Source: Hamadaea flava (GTDB lineage Bacteria > Actinomycetota > Actinomycetes > Mycobacteriales > Micromonosporaceae). Taken from it: a stretch of DNA of 64,000 nucleotides. Below, one piece after another: positions 56,748-64,000 of this stretch. The stretch spans positions 930,001-994,000 of the forward strand of contig NZ_JAMZDZ010000001.1 of the NCBI RefSeq assembly GCF_024172085.1. The letters are read 5' to 3'. Position 1 is the first letter of the stretch; each line of letters begins with the position of its first letter. Below the pieces are notes generated by a model that was not told the origin of the DNA, did not search any database, and saw only the letters and a program-made list of their open reading frames with translations. The position numbers and the translations under genes were made by a program.

Positions 56748-58033
56748 CCTGGCAGAACTGGGGCCGTTCGGAGTCGGCCAGCCCCGTACGCGTCGTCACT
56801 CCGGCGTCGGCCGACGAGGTCGCGACCGCGATCGCCGACGCCCGGCGCGACGGGCTGACGGTCAAGCCGATCGGCGCCGGGCACAGCTTCACCGGCATCG
56901 CCGTCGCCGACGGAGTGCAGCTGAACCTGTCGCGCCTGTCCGGCCTGCTGTCGGTGGACCGCGAGCTTCAGCAGGTCACCCTGGCCGCCGGCACGCACCT
57001 GCACGAGGTGCCCGCGCTGCTGGCCCCGCACGGGCTGGCCATGCAGAACCTCGGGGACATCGACGCGCAGACCGTCGCCGGGGCCACGTCCACCGGTACG
57101 CATGGCACCGGTGCGGCGTTCGGCGGGCTGGCCACCCAGATCGTCGCGGTCACACTGGTCACCGCGGCCGGTGAGATCCTGCGGATCGACGCCTCGCACG
57201 AGCTGTTCAACGCCGCCCGCCTCGGGCTCGGCTCGCTCGGCGTCCTCGTCGACATCACCGTGCAGTGCGTACCGGCGTTCAAGCTGGCCGCGGTGGAGGC
57301 GCCTGAGCCGTTGGCCGGCGTACTGGAGTCCTTTCTGGAGCGGTCGGCCGCGCCCGATCACTTCGAGTTCTACTGGTTCCCGCACACCACGACGGCGCTG
57401 ACGAAGACGAACACCCGGCTCGCGCTGACCGAGCCCAGCGTCCCGTTGGGCGGCTTCAAGCGGTGGCTGGACGACGAGTTCATGTCGAACACCGTGTTCT
57501 CCTGGGTGTGCGGCATCGGCCGGTCAATCCCAGCGGCCATCCCGTCGATCAACCGGCTCGCCTCGCAGCTGACCGGCGACCGCGCCTTCACCGACGTGTC
57601 GACCTCGGTCTTCACGACCGTCCGCCGGGTCCGGTTCCGGGAGATGGAGTACGCCCTCGCGGTCGAGGCGATTCCCGAGGCCGTACGCGAGATCGACCGG
57701 CTCATCACCCGCAAGGGCTGGCGGATCTCCTTTCCCCTCGAAGTACGCGTCGCCGCGCCGGACGACATCTGGCTGTCCACGGCGTACGGACGCCGGACCG
57801 GATACGTCGCGGTCCACCGCTACGTCAAGGAAGACCACCACGAGTACTTCCGCGCGGTCGAAGAGGTCTTCCGGACCTTCGGCGGCCGGCCGCACTGGGG
57901 CAAGATCCACTATCGGGACGCGGGCGACTTCGCCACGCTGTACCCCCGGTTCGACGACTTCCTCGCGGCGCGCGACAAGCTCGACCCGGACCGCGTCTTC
58001 GCCAACGCCTACCTGACCCGCGTCCTCGGCTGA
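56744..58033 (+). CDS. FAD-dependent oxidase, D-arabinono-1,4-lactone oxidase family
   Basis: A 429-residue VAO-fold flavoprotein. PIGAGHSFTGIAVADG (about 43-58) is the FAD-binding loop; its His may be covalently linked to flavin, as in alditol oxidases. TSTGTHGTG (about 115-123) and the C-terminal HWGKIHYRD (about 384-392) are family signatures. It would oxidise a sugar alcohol, lactone or similar polyol to the carbonyl with H2O2. GTG 56744 overlaps the PLP gene stop. Together with that gene it may turn an imported compound into an oxidised product. Confidence 0.87.
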   Translation: MTWQNWGRSESASPVRVVTPASADEVATAIADARRDGLTVKPIGAGHSFTGIAVADGVQLNLSRLSGLLSVDRELQQVTLAAGTHLHEVPALLAPHGLAMQNLGDIDAQTVAGATSTGTHGTGAAFGGLATQIVAVTLVTAAGEILRIDASHELFNAARLGLGSLGVLVDITVQCVPAFKLAAVEAPEPLAGVLESFLERSAAPDHFEFYWFPHTTTALTKTNTRLALTEPSVPLGGFKRWLDDEFMSNTVFSWVCGIGRSIPAAIPSINRLASQLTGDRAFTDVSTSVFTTVRRVRFREMEYALAVEAIPEAVREIDRLITRKGWRISFPLEVRVAAPDDIWLSTAYGRRTGYVAVHRYVKEDHHEYFRAVEEVFRTFGGRPHWGKIHYRDAGDFATLYPRFDDFLAARDKLDPDRVFANAYLTRVLG

Positions 58034-58073
58034 CCCCCGTCCTCGGCCGACCCGCGTCCTCGGCCGACCCCCG
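58016..58073. repeat. 17 bp tandem repeat duplicating the end of the FAD oxidase gene
   Basis: ACCCGCGTCCTCGGCTG repeats about 3.4 times. The first unit is coding (Thr-Arg-Val-Leu-Gly and the first two bases of the stop); later units carry small changes. It runs up to the palindrome at 58080. Confidence 0.85.
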
Positions 58074-58079
58074 TTGGGG

Positions 58080-58140
58080 TGCAGATCACGGTTACGCAGG
58101 CCAAAATCGCTCGGGGAGGCATGCGTAACCGTGATCTGCA
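58080..58140. repeat. Dispersed GATC palindrome, family II copy 2
   Basis: Perfect 19-nt arms TGCAGATCACGGTTACGCA and complement (58080-58098, 58122-58140) around a 23-nt loop. On the reverse strand the first 20 bases after T are GCAGATCACGGTTACGCATG, identical to the copy at 53408. Located between convergent genes. Confidence 0.9.
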
Positions 58141-58168
58141 GCCCAACGACGGGACGGGAGCGGCAGCG

Positions 58169-58747
58169 TCAGGCGGCTGGGCGGTGGGTGGCGGCGTGCC
58201 GAGCGACCTTGGCCCGGTTCCCGCACACCGCCATGACGCACCAGCGTCGCCGCCCGCGCGGGTCGCGGAACAGCCATCCGCAGCCGGCTCCGGCGCAGGC
58301 GCGTACTTCGGTGCTGCCGGGCGAGGCGAGCAACCGGGCGGCCTGGTGGACGATCGCGCGTAACGGACGCTCCGCGTCGTCGCCGTAATCCCATGCCGCC
58401 GCGGACTCCGAGCCAGTCTCCGCAGCTGGTCGCAGGCCCGGGGCGAGCGTCCGGACGTAGTGGGAGATGAGCGACCAGTCCGCGTCGGCGCCGGTCAGCG
58501 CCTGGTAGTAGGCCCGCCGGAACTCCAGGACCCGGGCCAGCACCCGGTCCCCGTCCGCCGGGTCCGCCGTGGCCAGGTCGGGCAGCAGCCCGGCGTGCCG
58601 CGCCCACACCGCTACATGCTCATAGCTGTGCAGGTATTCGTGGGTCTCGGCGCCACCGTCCCAGGCGGCGCGGGTGTTGCAGATTTCGAGCGCCACGTCT
58701 CCGGCGACGATGGCGGGCATCCGCAGACCGTCGACCATGACAGGCAT
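58169..58747 (-). CDS. CGNR zinc-finger regulator
   Basis: A 192-residue protein. An N-terminal helical domain is followed by the C-terminal CGNR zinc finger: CAGAGCGWLFRDPRGRRRWC (about 152-171), then CGNRAKVARHA. The four Cys form the metal site and the basic helix binds DNA or another nucleic acid. AGGGG lies seven bases before the ATG. Divergent from the FtsX-type permease with dyads between; the ABC exporter is the likely target. Confidence 0.86.
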   Translation of the reverse strand: MPVMVDGLRMPAIVAGDVALEICNTRAAWDGGAETHEYLHSYEHVAVWARHAGLLPDLATADPADGDRVLARVLEFRRAYYQALTGADADWSLISHYVRTLAPGLRPAAETGSESAAAWDYGDDAERPLRAIVHQAARLLASPGSTEVRACAGAGCGWLFRDPRGRRRWCVMAVCGNRAKVARHAATHRPAA

Positions 58748-58758
58748 TGCTCTACCCC

Positions 58759-58773
58759 TTAGTCAACCACTAA
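58759..58773. promoter_or_regulatory. Candidate operator between CGNR regulator and ABC permease
   Basis: Dyad TTAGT-CAACC-ACTAA. An overlapping wider dyad CTAACC (58770-58775) ... GGTTAG (58794-58799) lies alongside. AT-rich for this genome and placed between the two divergent starts. Confidence 0.5.
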
Positions 58774-58844
58774 CCTCTGAACCGTACTCTACCGGTTAGC
58801 TCTCCAGCAGGAGAAGACCGGCGAGCTCTCCTTGAGGAGATGGC

Positions 58845-61745
58845 GTGCGGGCGATCCTCTCACTGGCCCTGGCCCGGCTCTATCGGGGGCCGACCCGATG
58901 GCTGCTCATCGTGGCCGGGGTGGCCGTCGCGACGCTGCTGCCGATGTCGGCCGCCGCCACCGCCGCCGCCACGTCGACGAAGGCACTGGCGCATGGCCTG
59001 GCCGCGCTGCCGCCCGGCGAGCAGAGCCTGATCGTCTCCTACCCGAACCTCGCGATGGAGTCCGCACAGCTCAACGGCATGGACTCCCAGGTACGCAGCC
59101 AGCTGGCCAAGCTGACCCGGCATCCCGCTAGGGCCCAGATGCTGTTCCGGGAGATGGGCGACACCGCCGGGGGTTCGTTCTTCCTGGGCGCCGCCGACGA
59201 CCTCGCCTCCGGCGTCGAGGTGACCAGCGGGCGGCTGCCGGCCTCGTGCACGCCGCAGCGCTGCGAAGTCCTCCTCATCGGACAGACGCCGCCGAAGATG
59301 CCGGACGGGCTCGGCGTGGAGATCGTCGGGACCGGCGTACGCACGGATCCGCTGCTGCTGACCGGCACGTTCGAGCCGAAGCGCGACATCCCGCTGCTGC
59401 TCGCCGACGGGGTGGCCAAGGCGAGCGCGATCGATTCGCTGACCGCTTTCCAACGGCAGTACGGCTGGGTCGCCCCGCTCGACGTCGAGCGGGCCTCGGC
59501 CGACGTGGACGGGTATCTGGACGCCAGCCGCCAGGCCGGCGACGACCTGTCGCGCTACAGCGTCGGGCTGCACCTCACCGCGCCCGACGAGGTGCTCCGC
59601 AGCGAGCACGACCGCGCCCAGCGCAGCACCCGCCGATTCGACCTGCTGAGTGGGGCCGCGACGGCGTTGCTGGTCGGCTTCGCCGTGATCGGCGCGGTCG
59701 GCGCCCGCCGGGATCACCGCGCGGTCGTCGCCCTCGTACGCCGTCGCGGCGCGCCCGCTCGCCGGCTGTTCACCCTCACCGCCGTCACGGCCGTCATCCC
59801 TGTCCTGATCGGAACCGTGCTCGGCGTCCTCCTCGGACTGGCCGTCTTCGGCACGACCGCGTTGTCCGGCACCACGTCGACCCAGATCGCGGTGACGACG
59901 GTGCTGGCCGCGGTGCTTCTCGGGGCCGCGCTCAGCTGGGCGCCGGAGCATCCGTGGCGGGCGGTCGACGCCGTGGTGGTCGCCGGGATCGTCGTGGCCG
60001 CCGTCGCACTCGCCCGGGGCGCGGTCACCGTGCAGGCCATCAATCAGCGTACGGACCCGTTGCTGGTCGCCTTGCCGATCATCGCGATCGTCTGCGGCGG
60101 GCTCCTGGCCGGGCGGCTCTTCCCCTTGGTCGCGCCGTTGGGCGTACGCCTGACGCGCCGGTTGCCGGGCGCGGCCGGGCTGCCCGTGCGCCTGGGCCTG
60201 TCCGGCGCGGTACGCCGGCCGCTCCGCGCGGTCGCGACAGTGGCCTTCCTCGCCGCCGCGACCGGAATCGTCCTGTTCGCCGGCGGCTACCGGGCGACCT
60301 TGCAGCAAGGCGCGGTCGACCAGGCGACGTTCGCCGTCCCGCTCGACGTGAGTGTCCGATCGGGACAGAACCTGCGCCGCCCGCTCGACATCGCCGACGA
60401 GTCCGCCTATGCCCGGCTCGTCCCCGGAACGCTGACCGCCAGAGTCGTACGCGCCACCGCAGGGATCCGGGTCAACGCGGCCGAGACGAAGGCGGCCGAG
60501 GTCGTCGGGGTGACACCGGAGGCTCTCACGCGCATCCCCGCCTGGGACCGGGTCACCGGCGGCGACGACGCCGCCCGCTCGGCGCAGCTCATCACGGCCG
60601 CCGCGCCGGACCGCGGCTGGCGCGTACCGGCGGGCACGAAGAATCTGGCGTTCGACGTGCTGGGCCCGCTGGACGATCTGAAGATCACGGCGTGGCTGCG
60701 CGACGCCGGCGGCCGGGACTTCGCGGTCGAGCTGATCCGATCCGGCCAGCGGCTGACCGGTGAGCTGGCCAAGGCGACCACCACCGAGGCCAAGCTGTTC
60801 GCCCTGAACATCGCCGAGACCGCCGACTACGGCCAGCGCCGGCAGCACCACACCGGCGAGGGCGGCCTCGACGTCCCGGTCCTGTCCGGGCGCCTGACGG
60901 TGACCGGGCTCGGCAACACCTTCGAGACCGACTACGAGCTGGCCACCGGCCGGATGGTGGCGCTGATCGGGGCGACGCCGGAGACCGAGCTGCCGGTCAT
61001 CGTCGACCCGGTGACAGCGACCGCCGCAACCGGCGGCAAGCTCCAGCTCAGCGTCCAGGGCTCGGCTCCGGTCACCGGCCGGATCGTGCAGGTCCTGCCC
61101 CGCTTCCCCGCGACCGGGGACCGGTTCGTCGTCGCCGACGTGCGGGCGCTCGCCGACGCGCTCGACGCCCGGGAGCCGGGAACCGGTTCGGTGAGCGAAC
61201 TCTGGCTGTCCTCACCGGACCCGGACGCATTGCGCCAGAACCTCGCGAAGTCGCCGTACGACCAGCTCACCGTGCGGTCGCGCGCCCAGGTCGAGGACCA
61301 GCTGGCGACCGACCCGCTCGCCGTCGGCGCGGCGCGTCTGCTGTGGACGGGCGCCCTCGTCGCCCTCGGCGTCGCCGCCGTCGCCCTGGTGCTGCTGGTC
61401 ATCGCCGAACGCCGGGACGACGCGGCAGAGCTGTACGCCTGGGAGAGCGACGGCCTGACGCCGGGCGCGCTACGGGGCCTGCTGTTCGCCCGCGCCACCG
61501 CCGTCGTCGCCGTCGCGGTGCCCTGTGGCGTACTGCTGGGGCTGCTGCTGACCCGGCTGACGACAGCGCTGGTGCTGGTGACGGCGGTCGGCTCCGCGCC
61601 TCGGCCGCCGCTCGCCCTGGCGGCGTCGCCGCTGCAACTCGCCGCCGTGCTCGGCGCGGGCGTCGGGCTCGGCCTGCTCTGCGCCGGGCTGGTCGCCTGG
61701 CGCTCGTTCCGCACTCCCCTGCCCGTCCGACCAGAGGCACTCTGA
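58845..61745 (+). CDS. FtsX/MacB-type ABC transporter permease
   Basis: A 966-residue permease. One helix near the start (about 19-40), a large external domain, a block of helices about 265-450, a second external domain (about 490-820) and three C-terminal helices (about 830-950). This duplicated FtsX architecture is typical of actinobacterial exporters of the MacB-like or lipoprotein-release type. GTG at 58845 has GAGGAG five bases upstream. The partner ATPase gene follows after 214 bp. No adaptor protein is seen. Cargo unknown. Confidence 0.86.
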   Translation: MRAILSLALARLYRGPTRWLLIVAGVAVATLLPMSAAATAAATSTKALAHGLAALPPGEQSLIVSYPNLAMESAQLNGMDSQVRSQLAKLTRHPARAQMLFREMGDTAGGSFFLGAADDLASGVEVTSGRLPASCTPQRCEVLLIGQTPPKMPDGLGVEIVGTGVRTDPLLLTGTFEPKRDIPLLLADGVAKASAIDSLTAFQRQYGWVAPLDVERASADVDGYLDASRQAGDDLSRYSVGLHLTAPDEVLRSEHDRAQRSTRRFDLLSGAATALLVGFAVIGAVGARRDHRAVVALVRRRGAPARRLFTLTAVTAVIPVLIGTVLGVLLGLAVFGTTALSGTTSTQIAVTTVLAAVLLGAALSWAPEHPWRAVDAVVVAGIVVAAVALARGAVTVQAINQRTDPLLVALPIIAIVCGGLLAGRLFPLVAPLGVRLTRRLPGAAGLPVRLGLSGAVRRPLRAVATVAFLAAATGIVLFAGGYRATLQQGAVDQATFAVPLDVSVRSGQNLRRPLDIADESAYARLVPGTLTARVVRATAGIRVNAAETKAAEVVGVTPEALTRIPAWDRVTGGDDAARSAQLITAAAPDRGWRVPAGTKNLAFDVLGPLDDLKITAWLRDAGGRDFAVELIRSGQRLTGELAKATTTEAKLFALNIAETADYGQRRQHHTGEGGLDVPVLSGRLTVTGLGNTFETDYELATGRMVALIGATPETELPVIVDPVTATAATGGKLQLSVQGSAPVTGRIVQVLPRFPATGDRFVVADVRALADALDAREPGTGSVSELWLSSPDPDALRQNLAKSPYDQLTVRSRAQVEDQLATDPLAVGAARLLWTGALVALGVAAVALVLLVIAERRDDAAELYAWESDGLTPGALRGLLFARATAVVAVAVPCGVLLGLLLTRLTTALVLVTAVGSAPRPPLALAASPLQLAAVLGAGVGLGLLCAGLVAWRSFRTPLPVRPEAL

Positions 61746-61804
61746 TGCCCCGCCCGACCGGAGGCACGCTGATGCCTCGCCCGACCGGAGGCACGCTGAT
61801 GCCG
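61742..61804. repeat. 27 bp tandem repeat copying the 3' end of the permease gene
   Basis: CTGATGCCCCGCCCGACCGG... recurs with period 27: 61742-61768, 61769-61795 and a partial copy to 61804. A related partial unit lies upstream in the last permease codons. Each copy reproduces the CTGATG that includes the stop codon. Confidence 0.85.
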
Positions 61805-61823
61805 CAGGTCCACCGATCCCGTC

Positions 61824-61878
61824 GGATCAGGGTTCCGGGTCCGATCTTCCGCCATGATCCGACCCGGAACCCTGATCC
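61824..61878. repeat. Dispersed GATC palindrome, family I copy 3
   Basis: 23-nt arms (61824-61846, 61856-61878) pair at 22 of 23 positions; GGATCAGGGTTCCGGGTC at the left. The core, read on the reverse strand, is GATCATGGCGGAAGATC, matching copies 1 and 2. It sits between two same-strand genes of one transporter. Confidence 0.9.
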
Positions 61879-61959
61879 GGCGCTCACCACGGCGCTCGTC
61901 ACGGCGCACCCCTCGGCGCGTTCGACGGCGCGCCGGCCGACCCGCCCGGAGGAATCGCC

Positions 61960-63459
61960 GTGAGCCCAGTCATTCGCGCCGACGACTTGTTCTGCCTGCA
62001 TCGCGTACCCGGCAACGGATTCGTCGCGGCGTTGCGCGGGCTGACCCTGGAACTGGCCCCCGGTGAGCGCCTGCTCGTGCACGGCCCGAACGGCTCCGGC
62101 AAGACGACACTGCTGCGAGTGCTGGCGGGCGAGGTCTCGCCCAGCGCGGGCACGGTCACGGTCGGCGGCGTCGACCTCGTGGGCGCGCCGCAGGCTGAGA
62201 CCGCGCGGCTGCGGTCTCGCGTACTCGGGCTGGTGGATCAGCAGAAGACGCTCATCCCCGAGCTGTCCGTTGTCGACAACATCGCGCTCCAGAGCCGGGT
62301 GGGGACGCGGAAGGTCGACAAGCCCCGCGACACCGCGCTCAAGCTCCTCGCGACCTTGGGGCTCACCGACCTGGCGCACCGATCGCCGGGCTCGCTGTCG
62401 GGCGGCGAGGCTCAGCGCGTCGCCGTCTGCGCCGCGGTGGCCCACTCCCCGACCCTCGTGCTCGCCGACGAGCCGACCGGCGAACTCGACCGGACCTCGG
62501 CCGACGCGATCTACGATCTGCTCGTCGCGGCCACGGCCGCCGTCGGCGCGTCGCTGCTCGTGGTCAGCCACGACGTCCGCGCGGCGCGGATCGCCGACCG
62601 GGTGGTCCGGATCCGCGACGGGCGGCTGTCCGAGGAGTGGCGTCCCGGTCAGCCGGAGGACCTGGTCGTCGACGACCGCGGCTGGGTGCGGCTTCCGCTC
62701 GCCCTTCATCGGGTACGCCCAGAGCCGCGACCGGACGGGCTGCTGCTTCGTCCGTCCACACCGGTCGAGCAGACGCGACCGGAGTCGGTGTCCGTCGCAC
62801 CGCACCCGCCCGGCGACGCCGTCGCCGCGCTTTCGGAGGTGGCGCTGGCCCGGGACGGCCGGGCGATCCTGACCGGACTCTCGTTCGAGGTGCGCGCGAG
62901 CGCCTGGACGATCCTCAAGGGACGATCAGGTTCCGGGAAGACGACGTTGCTGCGACTGCTGGCCGGGTTGGAACGGCCGGACTCGGGCCGGGTCGTCGTC
63001 CAGGGCACCGATCTGTCCACTCTCAACCGCACCGAGCTGGCCCGGTTCCGGCGTACCTGGCTGGGCGTCGCCGGACAGCGCGCGGCACTCGTCGAGACGC
63101 TGGACGCCGTGGCCAACCTCCACGTCGCCCGGGAGGCCCGGGGGCTGCCGGAGAATCCGGAGCTGATCGGGCAGCTGATCGCCCGGCTCGGGTTGACCGG
63201 CGTACGCCACCGGCCGGTGGAGACGTTGTCGGGCGGGGAACGCCAGCGGGTCGCCGTGGCGCGGGCGCTGGCCGCCGAGCCGTCGATCGCCGTGTTCGAC
63301 GAGCCGACCTCGCAGCAGGACGAGGCACACGCCGAACTGGTGGCGGCGACCCTGCGGGCGGCGGCGCGGGCCGGGGCGGCGATCGTCGTCGCCACCCACG
63401 ACCCGCTCCTCCTTCAGGCCGCTACGTCATCGGTCGCTTCTGCTCGACCTACTTCTTGA
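61960..63459 (+). CDS. ABC ATPase with two fused nucleotide-binding domains
   Basis: A 499-residue protein with two complete ATPase domains. First: GPNGSGKTT (about 42-50), LSGGEAQRVAV (about 146-156), LVLADEPTGEL (about 166-176). Second: GRSGSGKTT (about 322-330), LSGGERQRVAV (about 423-433), FDEPTSQQDE. A proline-rich linker (about 225-285) joins them. Both look catalytically competent. GTG at 61960 with GGAGG. Fits the single long permease upstream as a complete transporter. The stop overlaps the convergent protease-like gene by 11 bases. Confidence 0.88.
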   Translation: MSPVIRADDLFCLHRVPGNGFVAALRGLTLELAPGERLLVHGPNGSGKTTLLRVLAGEVSPSAGTVTVGGVDLVGAPQAETARLRSRVLGLVDQQKTLIPELSVVDNIALQSRVGTRKVDKPRDTALKLLATLGLTDLAHRSPGSLSGGEAQRVAVCAAVAHSPTLVLADEPTGELDRTSADAIYDLLVAATAAVGASLLVVSHDVRAARIADRVVRIRDGRLSEEWRPGQPEDLVVDDRGWVRLPLALHRVRPEPRPDGLLLRPSTPVEQTRPESVSVAPHPPGDAVAALSEVALARDGRAILTGLSFEVRASAWTILKGRSGSGKTTLLRLLAGLERPDSGRVVVQGTDLSTLNRTELARFRRTWLGVAGQRAALVETLDAVANLHVAREARGLPENPELIGQLIARLGLTGVRHRPVETLSGGERQRVAVARALAAEPSIAVFDEPTSQQDEAHAELVAATLRAAARAGAAIVVATHDPLLLQAATSSVASARPTS

Positions 63460-64000
63460 CCTGGTACGCCCCGATGATCGTCTGCTCGACGACCACCCCG
63501 GACGCGTCGCTGCCCTGGGCGCGCAGCGAGATCGTGCTGCCCGCCTTCTGCGGCAGGAACGCGTACCAGGCGGGGCCGGCCTGGACGACCAGCACCGAGT
63601 GCCAGGTCTTGCCGCCGTCGGTGGAGTAGTCCACCTTCAGCTTGCGCAGCGGCGCCGTCCCGGAGTCCGGCTGCCCCGCCACCGTGATCGGCACCATCGC
63701 GATCGGCGCCGGCGAGGCCAGCCCGGTGGCGGCGTCGATGTCCGGGGCGAAGCTCACCGAGGTGACCGGCAGGCGGGCGAACCCGGCCAGCGGATCGTCG
63801 CCGACCTCGACGTGCTTCGACCGGAACGACCAGCTCGCAGTGACCTTCGTGGAGAACCGGCTGTCCCGGGTGACCTCGGTGACCACCTTGTAGTTCGCCG
63901 CTTCCGGCGGCACCTCGACGTCGAGGTAGGGATCGGTGGACTCGGCGATCTTCACCCCGTTGCGATAGAGCGTGGACTTCGCCGACGCGTACGCCGAGAA
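63449..64000 (-). CDS. C-terminal part of a probable secreted S8 (subtilisin-like) peptidase
   Basis: The last ~183 residues of a protein whose 5' end lies beyond the window. The region is beta-rich, with VDYSTDGGKTWHS and a GSTISLRAQGSDASG stretch ending IIGAYQVKK. This combination is typical of the C-terminal domains of large secreted S8 proteases in actinobacteria. No catalytic residues are visible here, so the protease call rests on that resemblance. It overlaps the convergent ATPase gene by 11 bases. Confidence 0.6.
   Translation of the reverse strand, partial: FSAYASAKSTLYRNGVKIAESTDPYLDVEVPPEAANYKVVTEVTRDSRFSTKVTASWSFRSKHVEVGDDPLAGFARLPVTSVSFAPDIDAATGLASPAPIAMVPITVAGQPDSGTAPLRKLKVDYSTDGGKTWHSVLVVQAGPAWYAFLPQKAGSTISLRAQGSDASGVVVEQTIIGAYQVKK

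Overview
The window is a high-GC actinobacterial chromosome segment. Micromonosporaceae (Actinoplanes/Micromonospora-like) is my best guess. The basis is GC-rich codon use with many GTG/TTG starts, phosphatidylinositol mannoside (PIM) genes, a PucR-type regulator, twin-arginine leaders, sugar transporters without their own ATPase, and a syntenic block typical of high-GC Gram-positives. No tRNA, rRNA, CRISPR array, transposase or prophage gene is visible.

The backbone is the actinobacterial block, transcribed on the minus strand (right to left): thrS, HIT protein, pgsA, patA, pimA, small membrane protein, pdxS, pdxT, yebC, then ruvC-ruvA-ruvB, yajC-secD-secF, apt, rel, metallo-beta-lactamase-fold hydrolase and hisS. 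The left edge cuts a GH3 N-acetylhexosaminidase. Accessory genes have opened the block in three places. A ~15 kb insert lies between yebC and ruvC: 3-hydroxybutyrate dehydrogenase plus GAF/PucR regulator, a GT4 glycosyltransferase, a DHA2 exporter with its TetR regulator, a livGF-SBP-livHM amino-acid-type ABC operon, and a CynX/NimT-type MFS gene divergent from a FadR-type GntR regulator. A second, between pgsA and the HIT gene, holds an EF-G-like paralogue, a DCC/HTTM membrane redox operon, a polysaccharide deacetylase and a two-domain VOC protein. A Gfo/Idh/MocA oxidoreductase sits between the HIT gene and thrS.

Right of thrS (44.9-64 kb) the content is accessory: a Tat-type serine hydrolase, a membrane-tethered MazF/PemK-like protein, adenosine deaminase, trans-aconitate methyltransferase, a sugar ABC operon (SBP-permease-permease), glycerol kinase, a four-gene translationally coupled TetR-MFS-PLP enzyme-flavin oxidase operon, a CGNR regulator divergent from an FtsX-type permease and a double-ATPase ABC protein, and the C-terminal end of a probable S8 protease at the right edge.

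The most unusual feature is in the intergenic DNA. Ten loci carry 53-105 bp inverted repeats whose arms carry a GATC. They fall into at least four sequence families with conserved, non-palindromic cores. Copies sit tens of kilobases apart and in both orientations, and some are chimeric between families. Five of them lie beside short tandem repeats of 17-27 bp; two of those tandem arrays copy the 3' end of the neighbouring gene, stop codon included. One palindrome now encodes the C-terminus of a membrane protein. I read these as a REP/MITE-like family of mosaic non-autonomous elements; no mobilising enzyme is in the window.

Start codons were chosen by ribosome-binding site (RBS), overlap with the upstream gene and family N-termini. 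Residue positions are hand counts and should be read as approximate.
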